DNA of 64,000 nucleotides from Enterovibrio gelatinilyticus. Lineage in GTDB: Bacteria; Pseudomonadota; Gammaproteobacteria; Enterobacterales; Vibrionaceae. Shown in pieces: positions 35,541 to 44,797 of the stretch. Numbering within the stretch: the stretch's first letter is position 1; every line of letters begins with the position of its first letter. The notes beneath the pieces were generated by a model. The model worked only from the letters and a program-made list of their open reading frames with translations, had not been told where the DNA came from and did not search any database. The translations under genes were made by a program, and so were the position numbers. Location: the NCBI RefSeq assembly GCF_028683095.1, contig NZ_JAJUBC010000015.1, positions 1 to 64,000 of the forward strand. The letters run 5' to 3'.

Positions 35541-35829
35541 TCACGTTTAGAAGTCAAAGTTTCAAGGCGCGGAGTCTACCAGTGTGTCGCGTGAAGTTGT
35601 ACAGAAAAGCGGAGTGTGACCAAGGAAAATAGTCGCAAAAGGGTTATCTATCAGCGTTGCAATATTGAGGCTTTTTTGTGCAGATGGTTGTTTATTCGAT
35701 AGCTTCTGATCTGTGATCTAGGTTGCATGGATGCAAACATAAATTGTTCAAAAAAATAGCCCTTGAAAATCGGAGGGAAAGGAGAGATTATCCGCGCCCT
35801 CCGTGTTTCTTACTCAGTGCTATTGTACT

Positions 35830-36672
35830 ATGAACTTTACTCAGTTTGATTCGTTACCCCCTCCTCAGATTGCTGAAAGAGCGGCGGAAATTGGTGTTGC
35901 TAAGGCAACGAAAGATCCGGCGAAATCTTTTCTTCTGGCTATTTCTGCCGGTATTCATATCGGTATTGCATTTATCTTTTATACCACGGTTACCACGGGT
36001 GCGGGTGACATGCCTTGGGGCATGACACGCTTTGTCGGTGGGTTGGCGTTTAGCCTTGGCCTTATCCTAGTGATCATTACCGGTGGCGAGCTTTTCACAA
36101 GTTCGGTTCTCACTTTGGTGGCGCGAGCCAGTGGTAAGATTACCTGGAAAGCCTTATTTAAAAACTGGGCTGTGGTTTACGCAGGCAACCTCGTGGGGGC
36201 TGTTTTGCTGGTGGTTTGTATGCTCATTGCCAAACAGTACATGTTTGATGACGGGCAAGTTGGCATTAATGCCATGAAGATTGCAGAGCACAAGCTGCAT
36301 CATGGTTTCTTGCAAGCTGTCGCGCTCGGCATTATGTGTAATGTGCTGGTGTGTATTGCGGTTTGGATGACCTATAGCGGTCGCACGCTAACGGACAAAA
36401 TCGTGGTGATGATTTTACCTGTCGCCATGTTTGTTTCGGCGGGTTTCGAGCACTGCATTGCGAACATGTTCCAAGTGCCAATGGCGATCGGTATTAAGTA
36501 TTTTGCACCAGAATCCTTTTGGCAGATGACAGGCACGAATATCGCTGATTTCGCTGACCTGAACATGATGACGTTTGTGGTTAACAACCTGATCCCTGTG
36601 ACATTGGGTAACATTATCGGCGGCGGTTTGTTCGTGGGTATGTGGTATTGGATGATTTACCTGCGCGATTAA
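35830..36672 (+). CDS. focA: Formate channel FocA
   Basis: 280 residues, formate/nitrite transporter family, six membrane helices; forms pentamers that pass formate across the inner membrane. It has the N-terminal SLPPPQIAERAAEIGVAKATK, the first-half SAGIHIGIAF, and the second-half GFEHCIANMF with the pore His. The ATG at 35830 gives the normal N-terminus; an upstream in-frame GTG (35803) is less likely. The usual partner pflB is not next to it here. A strong terminator follows. Confidence 0.92.
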   Translation: MNFTQFDSLPPPQIAERAAEIGVAKATKDPAKSFLLAISAGIHIGIAFIFYTTVTTGAGDMPWGMTRFVGGLAFSLGLILVIITGGELFTSSVLTLVARASGKITWKALFKNWAVVYAGNLVGAVLLVVCMLIAKQYMFDDGQVGINAMKIAEHKLHHGFLQAVALGIMCNVLVCIAVWMTYSGRTLTDKIVVMILPVAMFVSAGFEHCIANMFQVPMAIGIKYFAPESFWQMTGTNIADFADLNMMTFVVNNLIPVTLGNIIGGGLFVGMWYWMIYLRD

Positions 36673-36728
36673 TGGCGACGGGTTTATAGTCAAATTTTCT
36701 ACCGTGCGCTAAACGGCGTGAACGGGGT

Positions 36729-36759
36729 AGGCCAATGGCAATTGCCATTGGCCTTTTTT
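36729..36759 (+). terminator. Terminator of focA
   Basis: AGGCCAATGGCA / TGCCATTGGCC perfect stem (36729-36753) followed by six T. Confidence 0.88.
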
Positions 36760-36810
36760 GTTGCTCGAAGGTCGAGGTCGAAGCGACAAAAAGTGAAGAG
36801 ATAGGGCGCT

Positions 36811-36957
36811 TTAGTTGCTTGAGCCGCTATCGTCTTTTTGCATTTGACACTCAGGGGCTTCTGAACCTTCTGGGCAGTCAGTCTTGGTTTCGCTGGCTAA
36901 AGCCATACCTGAAAATAAAACCGCAAACGCTAACATCATTGTTTTCAACATATTCAT
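36811..36957 (-). CDS. Small secreted acidic protein
   Basis: 48 residues from the ATG at 36957 with a strong ribosome site (AAGGAG). The first 22 residues are a signal peptide (MMLAFAVLFSGMALA) and the mature peptide of about 25 residues is acidic with two Cys (TDCPEGSEAPECQ) that could form a disulphide. The longer frame to 37140 has no ribosome site. Function unknown. Confidence 0.6.
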   Translation of the reverse strand: MNMLKTMMLAFAVLFSGMALASETKTDCPEGSEAPECQMQKDDSGSSN

Positions 36958-37420
36958 AGTTCGTTCTCCTTTTCCTGTGGAGTCTTGGGTTAAGTGTTTT
37001 GCTGCAGCCAGTACACTTTGGTTCAATAGGAAGGGGAGAATGTTAGCGTTCGGTAATGGTTGTGTTAGGCGAAAATGGAGTCCAACTAAATAGACATACG
37101 TTGATAAACTGTCCGAAAGGGGGCGTGGTGTTGACGACAAAAACTGGAAGCGGTGTTTAACATTTCTACTTGTAGCGTGAAGGGGGAGGGCATGATGAAG
37201 GTTGGCTTCTGCGTTGCAAAATGTTGTTCAGGAAAGGGTTACGGGGATGACTATTGATAAGACCGTAAGTGAAAGGAAAACGAATGTTGATTCAGTGTTC
37301 GAGGCAACATGAGATATTCACTCGACTTTGCTCTTTAAGCCATGCTGAGTGAATATCACACTAGATAGATGGGTGATTCAATTGAGCGCCATTCAGCTCT
37401 CCATGCTCAGCTCTCAATGC
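36958..37420. other. Gene-free region with an 11-bp hairpin
   Basis: No gene. GATATTCACTC (37313-37323) and GAGTGAATATC (37347-37357) form a perfect stem with a 23-nt loop about 65 bp beyond the gbcB stop; it may end that transcript. The rest shows only short CTC-rich repetition at 37395-37430. Confidence 0.5.
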
Positions 37421-38542
37421 TCAGGTCTCGATAGATACGTCTTTGATGGGGGAGCTACAGCAACTCAGAATGTAGCCTTCTTCTATTTCTTCTTCACTGA
37501 TCCCGCCGTTATGCTCCATGTTCACTTCACCAGACAGCAAGCGAACCTTACAGGATCCACAGATACCCATGCCGCACGCTTTGGGCACGTGAATTCCCAA
37601 TTTGGCACTGGCAGCATGAATGGTTTCGCTCTCATTGACAGTGACCGACATACCTTCGTCAATGAATTCGACGGCAAACCCAGTGCTAGGTTGCTCATCG
37701 GCAATCAGTGCTTGTTCAGCGGACTCTTCTGCATCTTCAATCGCATCTGGTGGTGTTTCGCCGAAGCTCTCTTCATGGTAGCGACTCATGTCGTAACCAA
37801 GGTCGATCAGCATTGTGCGTACCGCTCGCATGTAAGGCTCAGGGCCACAGCAATACACTTCGCGTTGCAGCACGTCAGGGGCAATCAGTAGCAGCAGAGC
37901 TTGGGTGAGAAAGCCGCGGTAGCCATGCCAGCTCTCTCCAATGTCATAGCGTTCGCAAATGATGCTGAGTTCGAAGTTATCAATGCGTGACGCGATCAAT
38001 TCGAGTTCTTTAAGGAAGATAATGTCTTTGGGGGTTTGGGCGCTGTGAACAAACTTCATGTTAACCGCGCCGTTGGTGTCATACCACCAACGCGCCATCG
38101 ACATCACGGGGGTTATCCCGACGCCCCCGGAAAGGAACAAGGCCTTGTCGGTGGGGAAATCAATACAGTTGAAGTTCCCAATAGGGCCATGTACCGCCAG
38201 TTCGTCGTCGACGCGTAAATTGTCGTGTAGCCAATTAGAGACTTGCCCGTTTTTGACCCGTTTTACGGTAATCGAGAAGCTATAGGGAACAGAGGGTGAC
38301 GAAGACATGGTGTAACTGCGCATGACTTGCTCGTCATCGATGAGCAACTCTAAGGTGACAAATTGCCCTGGCTTAAAGAAGAGCAGCATGGGTGTTTGGC
38401 TGACAAAGCAGAAGGTTTTAACGTCATGAGTTTCTTGAATGATTTTGACACAGCGCACCAAATGGCGCCCGTTAGACCACGTTTGGGTGCTTACTGGGTT
38501 GAGGCTATTCTCTACGTTTGTGTCCATTTCACTCATTGCCAT
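37421..38542 (-). CDS. gbcB: Glycine betaine demethylase reductase subunit (GbcB-like)
   Basis: 373 residues. FAD domain with RSYTMSSSP near residue 76, NAD domain with SGGVGITPVMSM near 140 and YCCGPEPYM, then a C-terminal plant-type [2Fe-2S] ferredoxin domain with CGMGICGSCK and a late Cys (ILSCC). Electrons pass from NADH via FAD and Fe-S to the Rieske oxygenase GbcA encoded upstream. The sequence follows GbcB from its start (NGRHLVRCVKIIQETHDVKTFCF). The start is the ATG at 38542; ATGs at 38536 and 38527 are possible. Confidence 0.85.
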   Translation of the reverse strand: MAMSEMDTNVENSLNPVSTQTWSNGRHLVRCVKIIQETHDVKTFCFVSQTPMLLFFKPGQFVTLELLIDDEQVMRSYTMSSSPSVPYSFSITVKRVKNGQVSNWLHDNLRVDDELAVHGPIGNFNCIDFPTDKALFLSGGVGITPVMSMARWWYDTNGAVNMKFVHSAQTPKDIIFLKELELIASRIDNFELSIICERYDIGESWHGYRGFLTQALLLLIAPDVLQREVYCCGPEPYMRAVRTMLIDLGYDMSRYHEESFGETPPDAIEDAEESAEQALIADEQPSTGFAVEFIDEGMSVTVNESETIHAASAKLGIHVPKACGMGICGSCKVRLLSGEVNMEHNGGISEEEIEEGYILSCCSSPIKDVSIET

Positions 38543-38620
38543 CGTCCCCAAGTTGCGCGTGCTATTCGCGAGTCATCATCCATCTGTTGTCGCTGCTCAA
38601 TCTATGATCGAAGCATGTCA

Positions 38621-38658
38621 TTGAACACGTGATAGAAATATGACGATCACGCGTTCAA
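38621..38658. other. Hairpin between gbcA and gbcB
   Basis: TTGAACACGTGAT (38621-38633) and ATCACGCGTTCAA (38646-38658) pair at 12 of 13 positions. It may attenuate or process the gbcA-gbcB transcript, or be a protein-binding site. No T tract follows on either strand. Confidence 0.45.
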
Positions 38659-38746
38659 CATGCGAGTCAGCTACAACAGATTTTGGGTTGATTTTCGCCA
38701 TGCGAATTACGCAAACACGACATCGACATGCCTTAAATGACCACGG

Positions 38747-39997
38747 CTATCCCAAGTTTTCTTTCAGGCGCTCACAGTACCAATTGACGAAATTTATCAC
38801 GCCAAACTCAAAGGTCTTCGAATAAGGGCCGGGACGATAAGCCACTGAGTTAACACCGCGTTGGTTATTTTCCGCTAAGGATCGGTCTTGCGCATTGGTG
38901 GCGGTCCAAACCGCACTGAGGTTTTCTGGATCGTAATCGACGCCTTCGACGGCATCTTTGTGTACCAGCCAACGAGTGACGACGCGGGTCTCTTGTGGGC
39001 TCACAGGAATGATTTGAAATGCAATCAGGTTGTCGCTCATGCCGTGATTCCATGAGTTGGGCAGGTGCAGTATACGCAGTGCACCAAGATCAGGAATGGG
39101 GACTCTGCCGAGTAACTTTTTACTCGCGACTTGCCCGTCCAATGTCATGGAGTGAGTGCCTGCTTTCAATGGTGTCCTTACAATTCGGCTGCGGTTGTTA
39201 TAAGTGCCGGTAAATAGGTAAGGGATGTCGATACCATCCCAAAGCGCTTGTTTTTCTGCGACTAACGCTTTGAATTCTGGTGTTGAACGTGGATCGTTGT
39301 TGTCATCCCACTCAAGTAACGATGCTAACAACTCAGGGTGTGATCCTTCGCAGTGGTAACACTCTCGGTTATTTTCGACTACCAATTTCCAATTGGCTTT
39401 TTCGATGATCTCGCTTTGAACCGCTATCTTGGTGTTGTCCATGTCGAAAGGTTCTAGGTAGTGATTTAAATCATCGAGAAACTCTTGAATTGGCGGTGGG
39501 TTATCTGACAAGCACACGAAGATGTAGCCACCCGCTGATTTGCATTGCACTGGGTGAAGATTGAATTGTGTTCTATCGAAATCATCACCCATGTCAGAAG
39601 CGTAAACGAGCGAACCATCCAAATCGTATGCCCACTGGTGGTAAGGACAAACCAATTTGGGTGATTTTCCTTTGCTCGCCAAGCATATCTTTGAGCCGCG
39701 ATGGCGGCAGACATTATGGAAGGCACTAATTTCATTCTTGTTGTCGCGAACGATCAAGATAGGGTTGTTACCGATCTCTAGGGTGAAAAAACTGCCTTTT
39801 TTAGGGAGTTCACACGTCATCCCAGCGAATATCCACTCTTTACCAAAGATCTCTTCCATGTCGATGCGAAACAGCTCTGGGTTGTTATAAAAGGGCTGTT
39901 CTAGCGTGTAGTCAGGAATACGTCGCTCGAGCATGGTTTTCACCATTTCTCTATCAATCGGTGCAGCATCGAGATTCTTTACGGGAAGTTGACTCAT
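38747..39997 (-). CDS. gbcA: Glycine betaine demethylase oxygenase subunit (GbcA-like Rieske protein)
   Basis: 416 residues. Rieske centre CRHRG...CPYHQW near residues 92-113 and mononuclear iron site NRECYHCEGSHPE near 210 (His, His; Asp later). In Pseudomonas GbcA demethylates glycine betaine to dimethylglycine and formaldehyde with O2. Start ATG at 39997 with AAGGAAAGG. Upstream of gbcB on the same strand with 200 bp between them. Choline/stachydrine-type oxygenases are close relatives, so the exact substrate is likely but not certain. Confidence 0.85.
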   Translation of the reverse strand: MSQLPVKNLDAAPIDREMVKTMLERRIPDYTLEQPFYNNPELFRIDMEEIFGKEWIFAGMTCELPKKGSFFTLEIGNNPILIVRDNKNEISAFHNVCRHRGSKICLASKGKSPKLVCPYHQWAYDLDGSLVYASDMGDDFDRTQFNLHPVQCKSAGGYIFVCLSDNPPPIQEFLDDLNHYLEPFDMDNTKIAVQSEIIEKANWKLVVENNRECYHCEGSHPELLASLLEWDDNNDPRSTPEFKALVAEKQALWDGIDIPYLFTGTYNNRSRIVRTPLKAGTHSMTLDGQVASKKLLGRVPIPDLGALRILHLPNSWNHGMSDNLIAFQIIPVSPQETRVVTRWLVHKDAVEGVDYDPENLSAVWTATNAQDRSLAENNQRGVNSVAYRPGPYSKTFEFGVINFVNWYCERLKENLG

Positions 39998-40528
39998 GGC
40001 CCTTTCCTTACTTCAACAGTCACAAAACGTTTTTCGGCTTCTTGCCATCGCTTTCAAACCCCAAATCCTACAGGTCTCATTGGGAACAAAATCAGCGCGG
40101 GGCTAGCGGCGCATATACGTCGAATAATGGCGCGTTTGAAATAAGGGTATTTATGTAATTACGACGTTTTACGCGCCATTTTACGACGGTAATGCTGGTT
40201 GCTCTGAAAGATGCGGTTAGGTAGCAACGCATGCCTCAAGCTGCTGAGGTCAAGAGTCATCAGATAAATGAATCTGCGTGTTGCATTGTTTATTAATGAA
40301 AGTGGTTTCATTTTCTGCGCTATAAATATTTCACTCATTAGTGTCGCATTTATAAAAATATCGTATTTAAGTTATATTTTTAACATGTCTGACCTCTTTA
40401 AAATTAATGAATGGGATCACGATCAACATTGTTGGCTTATTGCGTCGACTAGGCTATTTCAAACCCGTTTTCGAATCGCGTATTTAAAAAGGCGAATTTG
40501 GAATTCTAAAATAAAAGGACGGTTTTAA
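39998..40528. other. Divergent intergenic region between gbcA and lipase gene
   Basis: 531 bp without a convincing gene. AATGGCGCG (40126-40134) and CGCGCCATT (40172-40180) are inverted, and TTACGACG/TTTTACG motifs repeat around 40150-40190 about 150 bp upstream of gbcA; a regulator site is possible. An AT-rich stretch follows near 40290-40420, the likely lipase promoter. Confidence 0.4.
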
Positions 40529-41578
40529 ATGAAGAAGTTTATCGCAATGTTATCGCTCGCGGCTGCCTCTCTTTCTATGCCTACGTTTGCCGCTATTGGT
40601 CAATACCCTGTTGTGTTGGTTCATGGCTTAAACCCTTCTCAACTGCAGTCTAGACCTGATGCGACAGAGGTTAGGGCTGATGGCGAGGAGTATTGGCAGG
40701 AGTATTGGCTTGCTCATGCAGACGTGCGCATAGATTGGCCTTCTCATGAGCGTATTGCTGGGAAAATAGCCAGTGATTATGTTTGGCCGAAATTAAAACA
40801 ACTAGCACAAAGTAATACCTGTATTAATGGTTGTGTTTTTGTCACGCATTCAACAGGAGACTTGGTTACTCGTTATATTTTAGACAATCAAGAAAACTGG
40901 CTTTTAAACGCTGGCTTAACGCCTATTAATATTATTTCTACGTTTGATTTTGCTGGTGCTGGTGGTGGTTCTGAACTTGCAGATATGGCGGTAAATATTG
41001 CAGAAGGTGGCGGTGTTTTAAACGCATCATTAAGATTGGCTATCTCGCTTTGGTTGGGTGATATTCCCAATAGCAACAATGTTGGTGTGCTAAACGATCT
41101 AAAAGTGGCGAATGCTCGCCAGATCGCTCCGTTTCCGGATGGCAGAGTGCCGCGAGTGCGCTTTGTTGGGGATGATTCTGAATACTTTGGGTTAACTTCA
41201 CCGTTCTTACCGGGACACGATGATGGCGTCGTGTCTTCACATTCTTCTTGTGGTGCGAGTCGCTCTGGTAGCTTTGGTAGTTGTTCCACCTCCGTCGCGT
41301 TTGATGGAAAAGTGACTTATCAGTCAAATGGTGTATCCAGTTTTATGCCGCGTCATTACCCGATGATGATGGGAAGCGGGTATGGTCATGGTGAACTGAT
41401 TGGCGATAGTCATGAAGGGAAAGTGACGACAGCGCGAAGCAGCCTGAACTTAGCGAATGGTCAGACGATTTCCGTGGGTACCTACGATCAATGGTCGTGG
41501 TGGACATGGTCGACTTATCGCTATGTGAATGACTCGGATGATCTCACCATGTCCGAATTAGTGACTGATCTACTCTAA
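40529..41578 (+). CDS. Secreted lipase/esterase
   Basis: 349 residues. Signal peptide (residues 1-22, ending PTFA). The alpha/beta-hydrolase elements are PVVLVHGLNPS (oxyanion region), the nucleophile elbow FVTHSTGD with Ser near residue 112, and later Asp/His candidates in GHDDGVVSSHS and GHGELIGDSHEG. Four or more Cys probably form disulphides, fitting an exported enzyme. It likely hydrolyses lipid esters outside the cell. Strong AAGGACGG site. A hairpin at 41585-41611 follows the stop. Confidence 0.8.
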   Translation: MKKFIAMLSLAAASLSMPTFAAIGQYPVVLVHGLNPSQLQSRPDATEVRADGEEYWQEYWLAHADVRIDWPSHERIAGKIASDYVWPKLKQLAQSNTCINGCVFVTHSTGDLVTRYILDNQENWLLNAGLTPINIISTFDFAGAGGGSELADMAVNIAEGGGVLNASLRLAISLWLGDIPNSNNVGVLNDLKVANARQIAPFPDGRVPRVRFVGDDSEYFGLTSPFLPGHDDGVVSSHSSCGASRSGSFGSCSTSVAFDGKVTYQSNGVSSFMPRHYPMMMGSGYGHGELIGDSHEGKVTTARSSLNLANGQTISVGTYDQWSWWTWSTYRYVNDSDDLTMSELVTDLL

Positions 41579-41584
41579 CGCTAA

Positions 41585-41611
41585 GCCCAAGTACCGCAGG
41601 GGTGCTTGGGC
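41585..41611 (+). terminator. Hairpin after the lipase gene
   Basis: GCCCAAGTACC (41585-41595) pairs with GGTGCTTGGGC (41601-41611) except for one bulge. No T tract, so partial readthrough into 41707 is possible. Confidence 0.5.
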
Positions 41612-41706
41612 AGAGTAACCATGCCACTGGCGAGTCACATGGCTTTTAGTTGTCAGGCTTCTAGTCGCCTAAGTGCGGAACACTCGTTAAGTCAAAGGAA
41701 TTCCAA

Positions 41707-42783
41707 ATGAAGTCAAGTAAGGTGCTCATGGTGGTGCTAAGTGTCGGAGTTGTTGGTTTGGCTGTGTGGCTCATGTTCGTCGATCAACCCTCGCCTAATG
41801 CGGCGGTTGTGCATGAAAAAACTATAGAAGAAAAAACCGTGACATCTGCTTCGACGCCTGTTTTGCCGCCTAATCCAAACCGCGGCGCGCCTTCTTTGGC
41901 TAAGCAAGCGCCTAAGGGAGAAGACGTGGTGGTGTCAGAAGAAATGGCGGTGCAGTTTTCTCGTATAGCACAAACTTTTGAGAGTGAATTGGATTTCCCT
42001 CCGTATTCGCAGCCAATCTTGGATTCTGCGAGTCCCTATCTTTCGCCTAACCACTTTTCTGTCGTGGAAATGCCTGTGTTGGATGGCACTGATTCAGCCG
42101 CATTGGTGATGGACAAATACCGTTATTTTTTTCCTGAGCCACTTTCTTTTAAGGTAAAGAGTGGGTTGGCTGTCGAGAGCATGTCATTCTCGCTTATTGA
42201 CACGGAAACACGCTCGGTTGTTGCGACAGGAACCAGTGAGAATCAACGTGGAGAACTGTTTGCGAAGGACAGTTGGCCAGCCAATGTTCGCCTCCGAGTT
42301 GTGGTTGAATTTGAGAGTGGAACCGATGTTTTGACTGCGGATATCAATTATCAAAACCCAGTGGCTTATGTGTTGTCACTGCAACCTTCCTATGTGGCTG
42401 GCGCAGATTGGGTGCTCCCATTGGATGTTGATGCCAAGCTGGAGGGGTTATATCGACTTCGAGCAAACCTTTATCAAAGTGATGGAATTCCGGTGGCGGT
42501 GCTTGTCAGCAAGCAGCGGCTCACGCTTGGGGAAAATGTGATGGATTTGAAAGCCCATCAGTCAGTTTTTGGCGGAATGAAGGGAGAATACCAACTCCGA
42601 GATCTTCAACTGGAGCGCATGTCCGGATTTCCCGGAGAGGATACCCGTTACGGTGTATCGGTTCTTTCTGTGATTGAATTGGGCGAATTTGATGCTGGGG
42701 ACTTGTCGGGTGACGCCTATGAACCGTCAGAGCAAGAGCAGCAGCAACTACTCTTCTTAAAAAGTCTCGCGGGAGAGGTGTGA
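41707..42783 (+). CDS. Membrane-anchored periplasmic protein next to lipase
   Basis: 358 residues. Residues 5-24 are an uncleaved-looking hydrophobic anchor, then a Thr/Pro/Lys linker to about 75 and a beta-rich periplasmic domain. No lipase-foldase motif was seen, so it is not a classical Lif chaperone even though it follows the lipase gene by 128 bp with an AAAGGAATT ribosome site. A helper or a surface protein is possible. The C-terminus is Glu/Gln-rich. Family not recognised. Confidence 0.55.
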   Translation: MKSSKVLMVVLSVGVVGLAVWLMFVDQPSPNAAVVHEKTIEEKTVTSASTPVLPPNPNRGAPSLAKQAPKGEDVVVSEEMAVQFSRIAQTFESELDFPPYSQPILDSASPYLSPNHFSVVEMPVLDGTDSAALVMDKYRYFFPEPLSFKVKSGLAVESMSFSLIDTETRSVVATGTSENQRGELFAKDSWPANVRLRVVVEFESGTDVLTADINYQNPVAYVLSLQPSYVAGADWVLPLDVDAKLEGLYRLRANLYQSDGIPVAVLVSKQRLTLGENVMDLKAHQSVFGGMKGEYQLRDLQLERMSGFPGEDTRYGVSVLSVIELGEFDAGDLSGDAYEPSEQEQQQLLFLKSLAGEV

Positions 42784-43042
42784 CACTGTATAAATATATT
42801 TACAGTCGTGTGCGTGAATCTTTCCGTTGGGAATTGTCGTTACATCCGTTTGTTTCATGGTGATTTCACAATAAGCGTGATATACATCTCGTCGAAATTA
42901 TTGTTGTCCAATTTTCTGACTTAATTTTCAGTAAGCTCTTGCTTTGTAGCACGTTTGTAATGTGTGTTTGTGGCAAGGGATATAGACATTGGCCCCCTTT
43001 TTTTTGCTGATAACAGCAAGTTCCGCAAGGTTTTCAAAAGCA

Positions 43043-44518
43043 ATGAAGCCAAATAAACAGGATGTGGTGTACTACCTCGTTTTGCTTTGTGTGCCATTAT
43101 TTTTTTGTGTCGCATCAGGACTGTACTTGTCCAAACTATCGGTTGACCATCATGCCAAAGACTTTGGCCAATTCTATTTGCAGATACTTGGACGCAAGGC
43201 CGATGTCTTGTCTGCTCAAGTAGGGGTTGCTTTAAGTCAGCCTGAGAAATGTGAAGAAATTGATTCTCGAATGGCGATGTGGCGTTATATTGACGACTAC
43301 GCAACGGTCAAAGATGGCGACATACTGTGCCAATCCAACCCACTAATTGATTGGGGTAGCAGCAAGTTTTCGGCAAAAACACTGGAACCGGGCTTACACC
43401 ATTACCTTAAAAAGTCATCAGATAGTACCGCTGATATTGTTCTAATGATTGTCACTGAGAAAACTAGCAGTGGTCAGGGTTTTGCGGTGCTGACGGAGCA
43501 AGCTTTTCATGAGTATCTTGATCTTGTCCCTTCTTCGCGATACAGCAAATTAACTATCTGGATTGGTGACACGGCAATCGTGGGAAGACGCCATGCTGAT
43601 CAAGTTATCGCCAATTCTGTGGAGTCAGGTGATCATAATATTAGTATTGGTGCACTGGCGTCGGATACCTACGTCAATACAACGATGGCGATGTTTGTTT
43701 TATCAAGCATACCCGTTGCGCTTATGATATCGCTGATGGCTCATTTTCTGATTTGCTATTTTGCACCACGTCTGTCATTGGCAGACGATATTAAGCGCGG
43801 CTTGGATCGTAAAGAGTTTTACCTGCAATATCAGCCGATTTATGGCAATGATAATAAACTGCATGGATTCGAAGCATTGGCGCGTTGGCAGCATCCTAAG
43901 ATGGGTAACGTTAGCCCAGAAATCTTTATTCCAGAAATCGAAAATCAACAACTGAGTATGTTGTTCACCCGCTATGTATTTGAGCGTGTGGTACAAGATA
44001 TTGGCCCGCTTAATTTGACCAAGCCCTATCATTTGGGGGTGAATGTGCCGCCGTCGTTTATGTGCAGTGACGAACTCGATACAACGTTGAAGTCGACACT
44101 GGAGGCATTTCAGCGCGTGAACTTATTGTTGACCTTGGAAGTGACCGAGCGACAGTTATTGGACGAAGAAGCGATTAGGCATATTTATGCGGTTCGTCAG
44201 CTTGGTATTCGCGTTGCGATTGATGATTTTGGGGTAGGGCATACGTCATTATCTATGTTGCAACGCGTGCATTTTGATTATTTGAAAATTGATAAGTGCT
44301 TTGTTGATACCGTGGGGGTCGATTCGATTAACGCACCCGTGTTGGAATCAATCATAGAGCTCGCGCATCGCCTAAATGTAAACATTGTGGCGGAAGGTGT
44401 TGAAAAAATTGAACAATCCTCCTTTTTATCAGCACGAGGTTGTCAGTTCCAACAAGGCTATTTGCATGACAGACCCTTGTCGATTGAAACCATAAGTTCA
44501 CGCTTTGTTTTTGGTTAA
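43043..44518 (+). CDS. CSS-motif EAL c-di-GMP phosphodiesterase
   Basis: 491 residues from the ATG at 43043. TM1 at residues about 10-30, a periplasmic sensor with a DILCQSNP segment like the CSS motif of PF12792 proteins (near 95), TM2 about 232-255, and a C-terminal EAL domain. Catalytic features: GFEALARW, NVPPS, EVTERQ, IDDFGVGHTSL (close to loop 6), YLKIDK, AEGVE, QGY. It should hydrolyse c-di-GMP to pGpG; in E. coli such proteins respond to periplasmic thiol redox state through the CSS cysteines. A terminator follows. Confidence 0.88.
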   Translation: MKPNKQDVVYYLVLLCVPLFFCVASGLYLSKLSVDHHAKDFGQFYLQILGRKADVLSAQVGVALSQPEKCEEIDSRMAMWRYIDDYATVKDGDILCQSNPLIDWGSSKFSAKTLEPGLHHYLKKSSDSTADIVLMIVTEKTSSGQGFAVLTEQAFHEYLDLVPSSRYSKLTIWIGDTAIVGRRHADQVIANSVESGDHNISIGALASDTYVNTTMAMFVLSSIPVALMISLMAHFLICYFAPRLSLADDIKRGLDRKEFYLQYQPIYGNDNKLHGFEALARWQHPKMGNVSPEIFIPEIENQQLSMLFTRYVFERVVQDIGPLNLTKPYHLGVNVPPSFMCSDELDTTLKSTLEAFQRVNLLLTLEVTERQLLDEEAIRHIYAVRQLGIRVAIDDFGVGHTSLSMLQRVHFDYLKIDKCFVDTVGVDSINAPVLESIIELAHRLNVNIVAEGVEKIEQSSFLSARGCQFQQGYLHDRPLSIETISSRFVFG

Positions 44519-44579
44519 CGACTGATATTGTTCTAAACGGATTGAAAGGTTGTTCTGGACTGATCGATTGATTGAAAAG

Positions 44580-44607
44580 AAGACGAGCGTTATAGCTCGT
44601 CTTTTTT
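44580..44607 (+). terminator. Terminator of the EAL gene
   Basis: AAGACGAGC (44580-44588) pairs with GCTCGTCTT (44595-44603), followed by TTTT. Confidence 0.85.
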
Positions 44608-44797
44608 ATTTTCCGTGCTCCTACCGTATTGATGTTGTTAGTTGGGGACATGCAGTTCAGTGGATGGGGGATGGATTTCGACACATACTGAATTTAGGGC
44701 GCGTTAACATCGGTAACAACACAGAGATTTAGGTTAGTTATTGGAAATATAAGCTATTCTTTTTAATGGTATTAACGATTTAAACTGAGAATAGTGT

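Noticed and set aside
37708-38632. Several plus-strand frames over gbcB
   Set aside because: Antisense shadows of a gene with clear flavin, NAD and ferredoxin motifs.
40268-40528. 86-codon frame upstream of the lipase gene
   Set aside because: AT-rich, no ribosome site, runs into the lipase ribosome site; more likely promoter and leader.
41707-42783. Lipase-specific foldase (Lif)
   Set aside because: Position and anchor fit, but the conserved foldase motif is absent.
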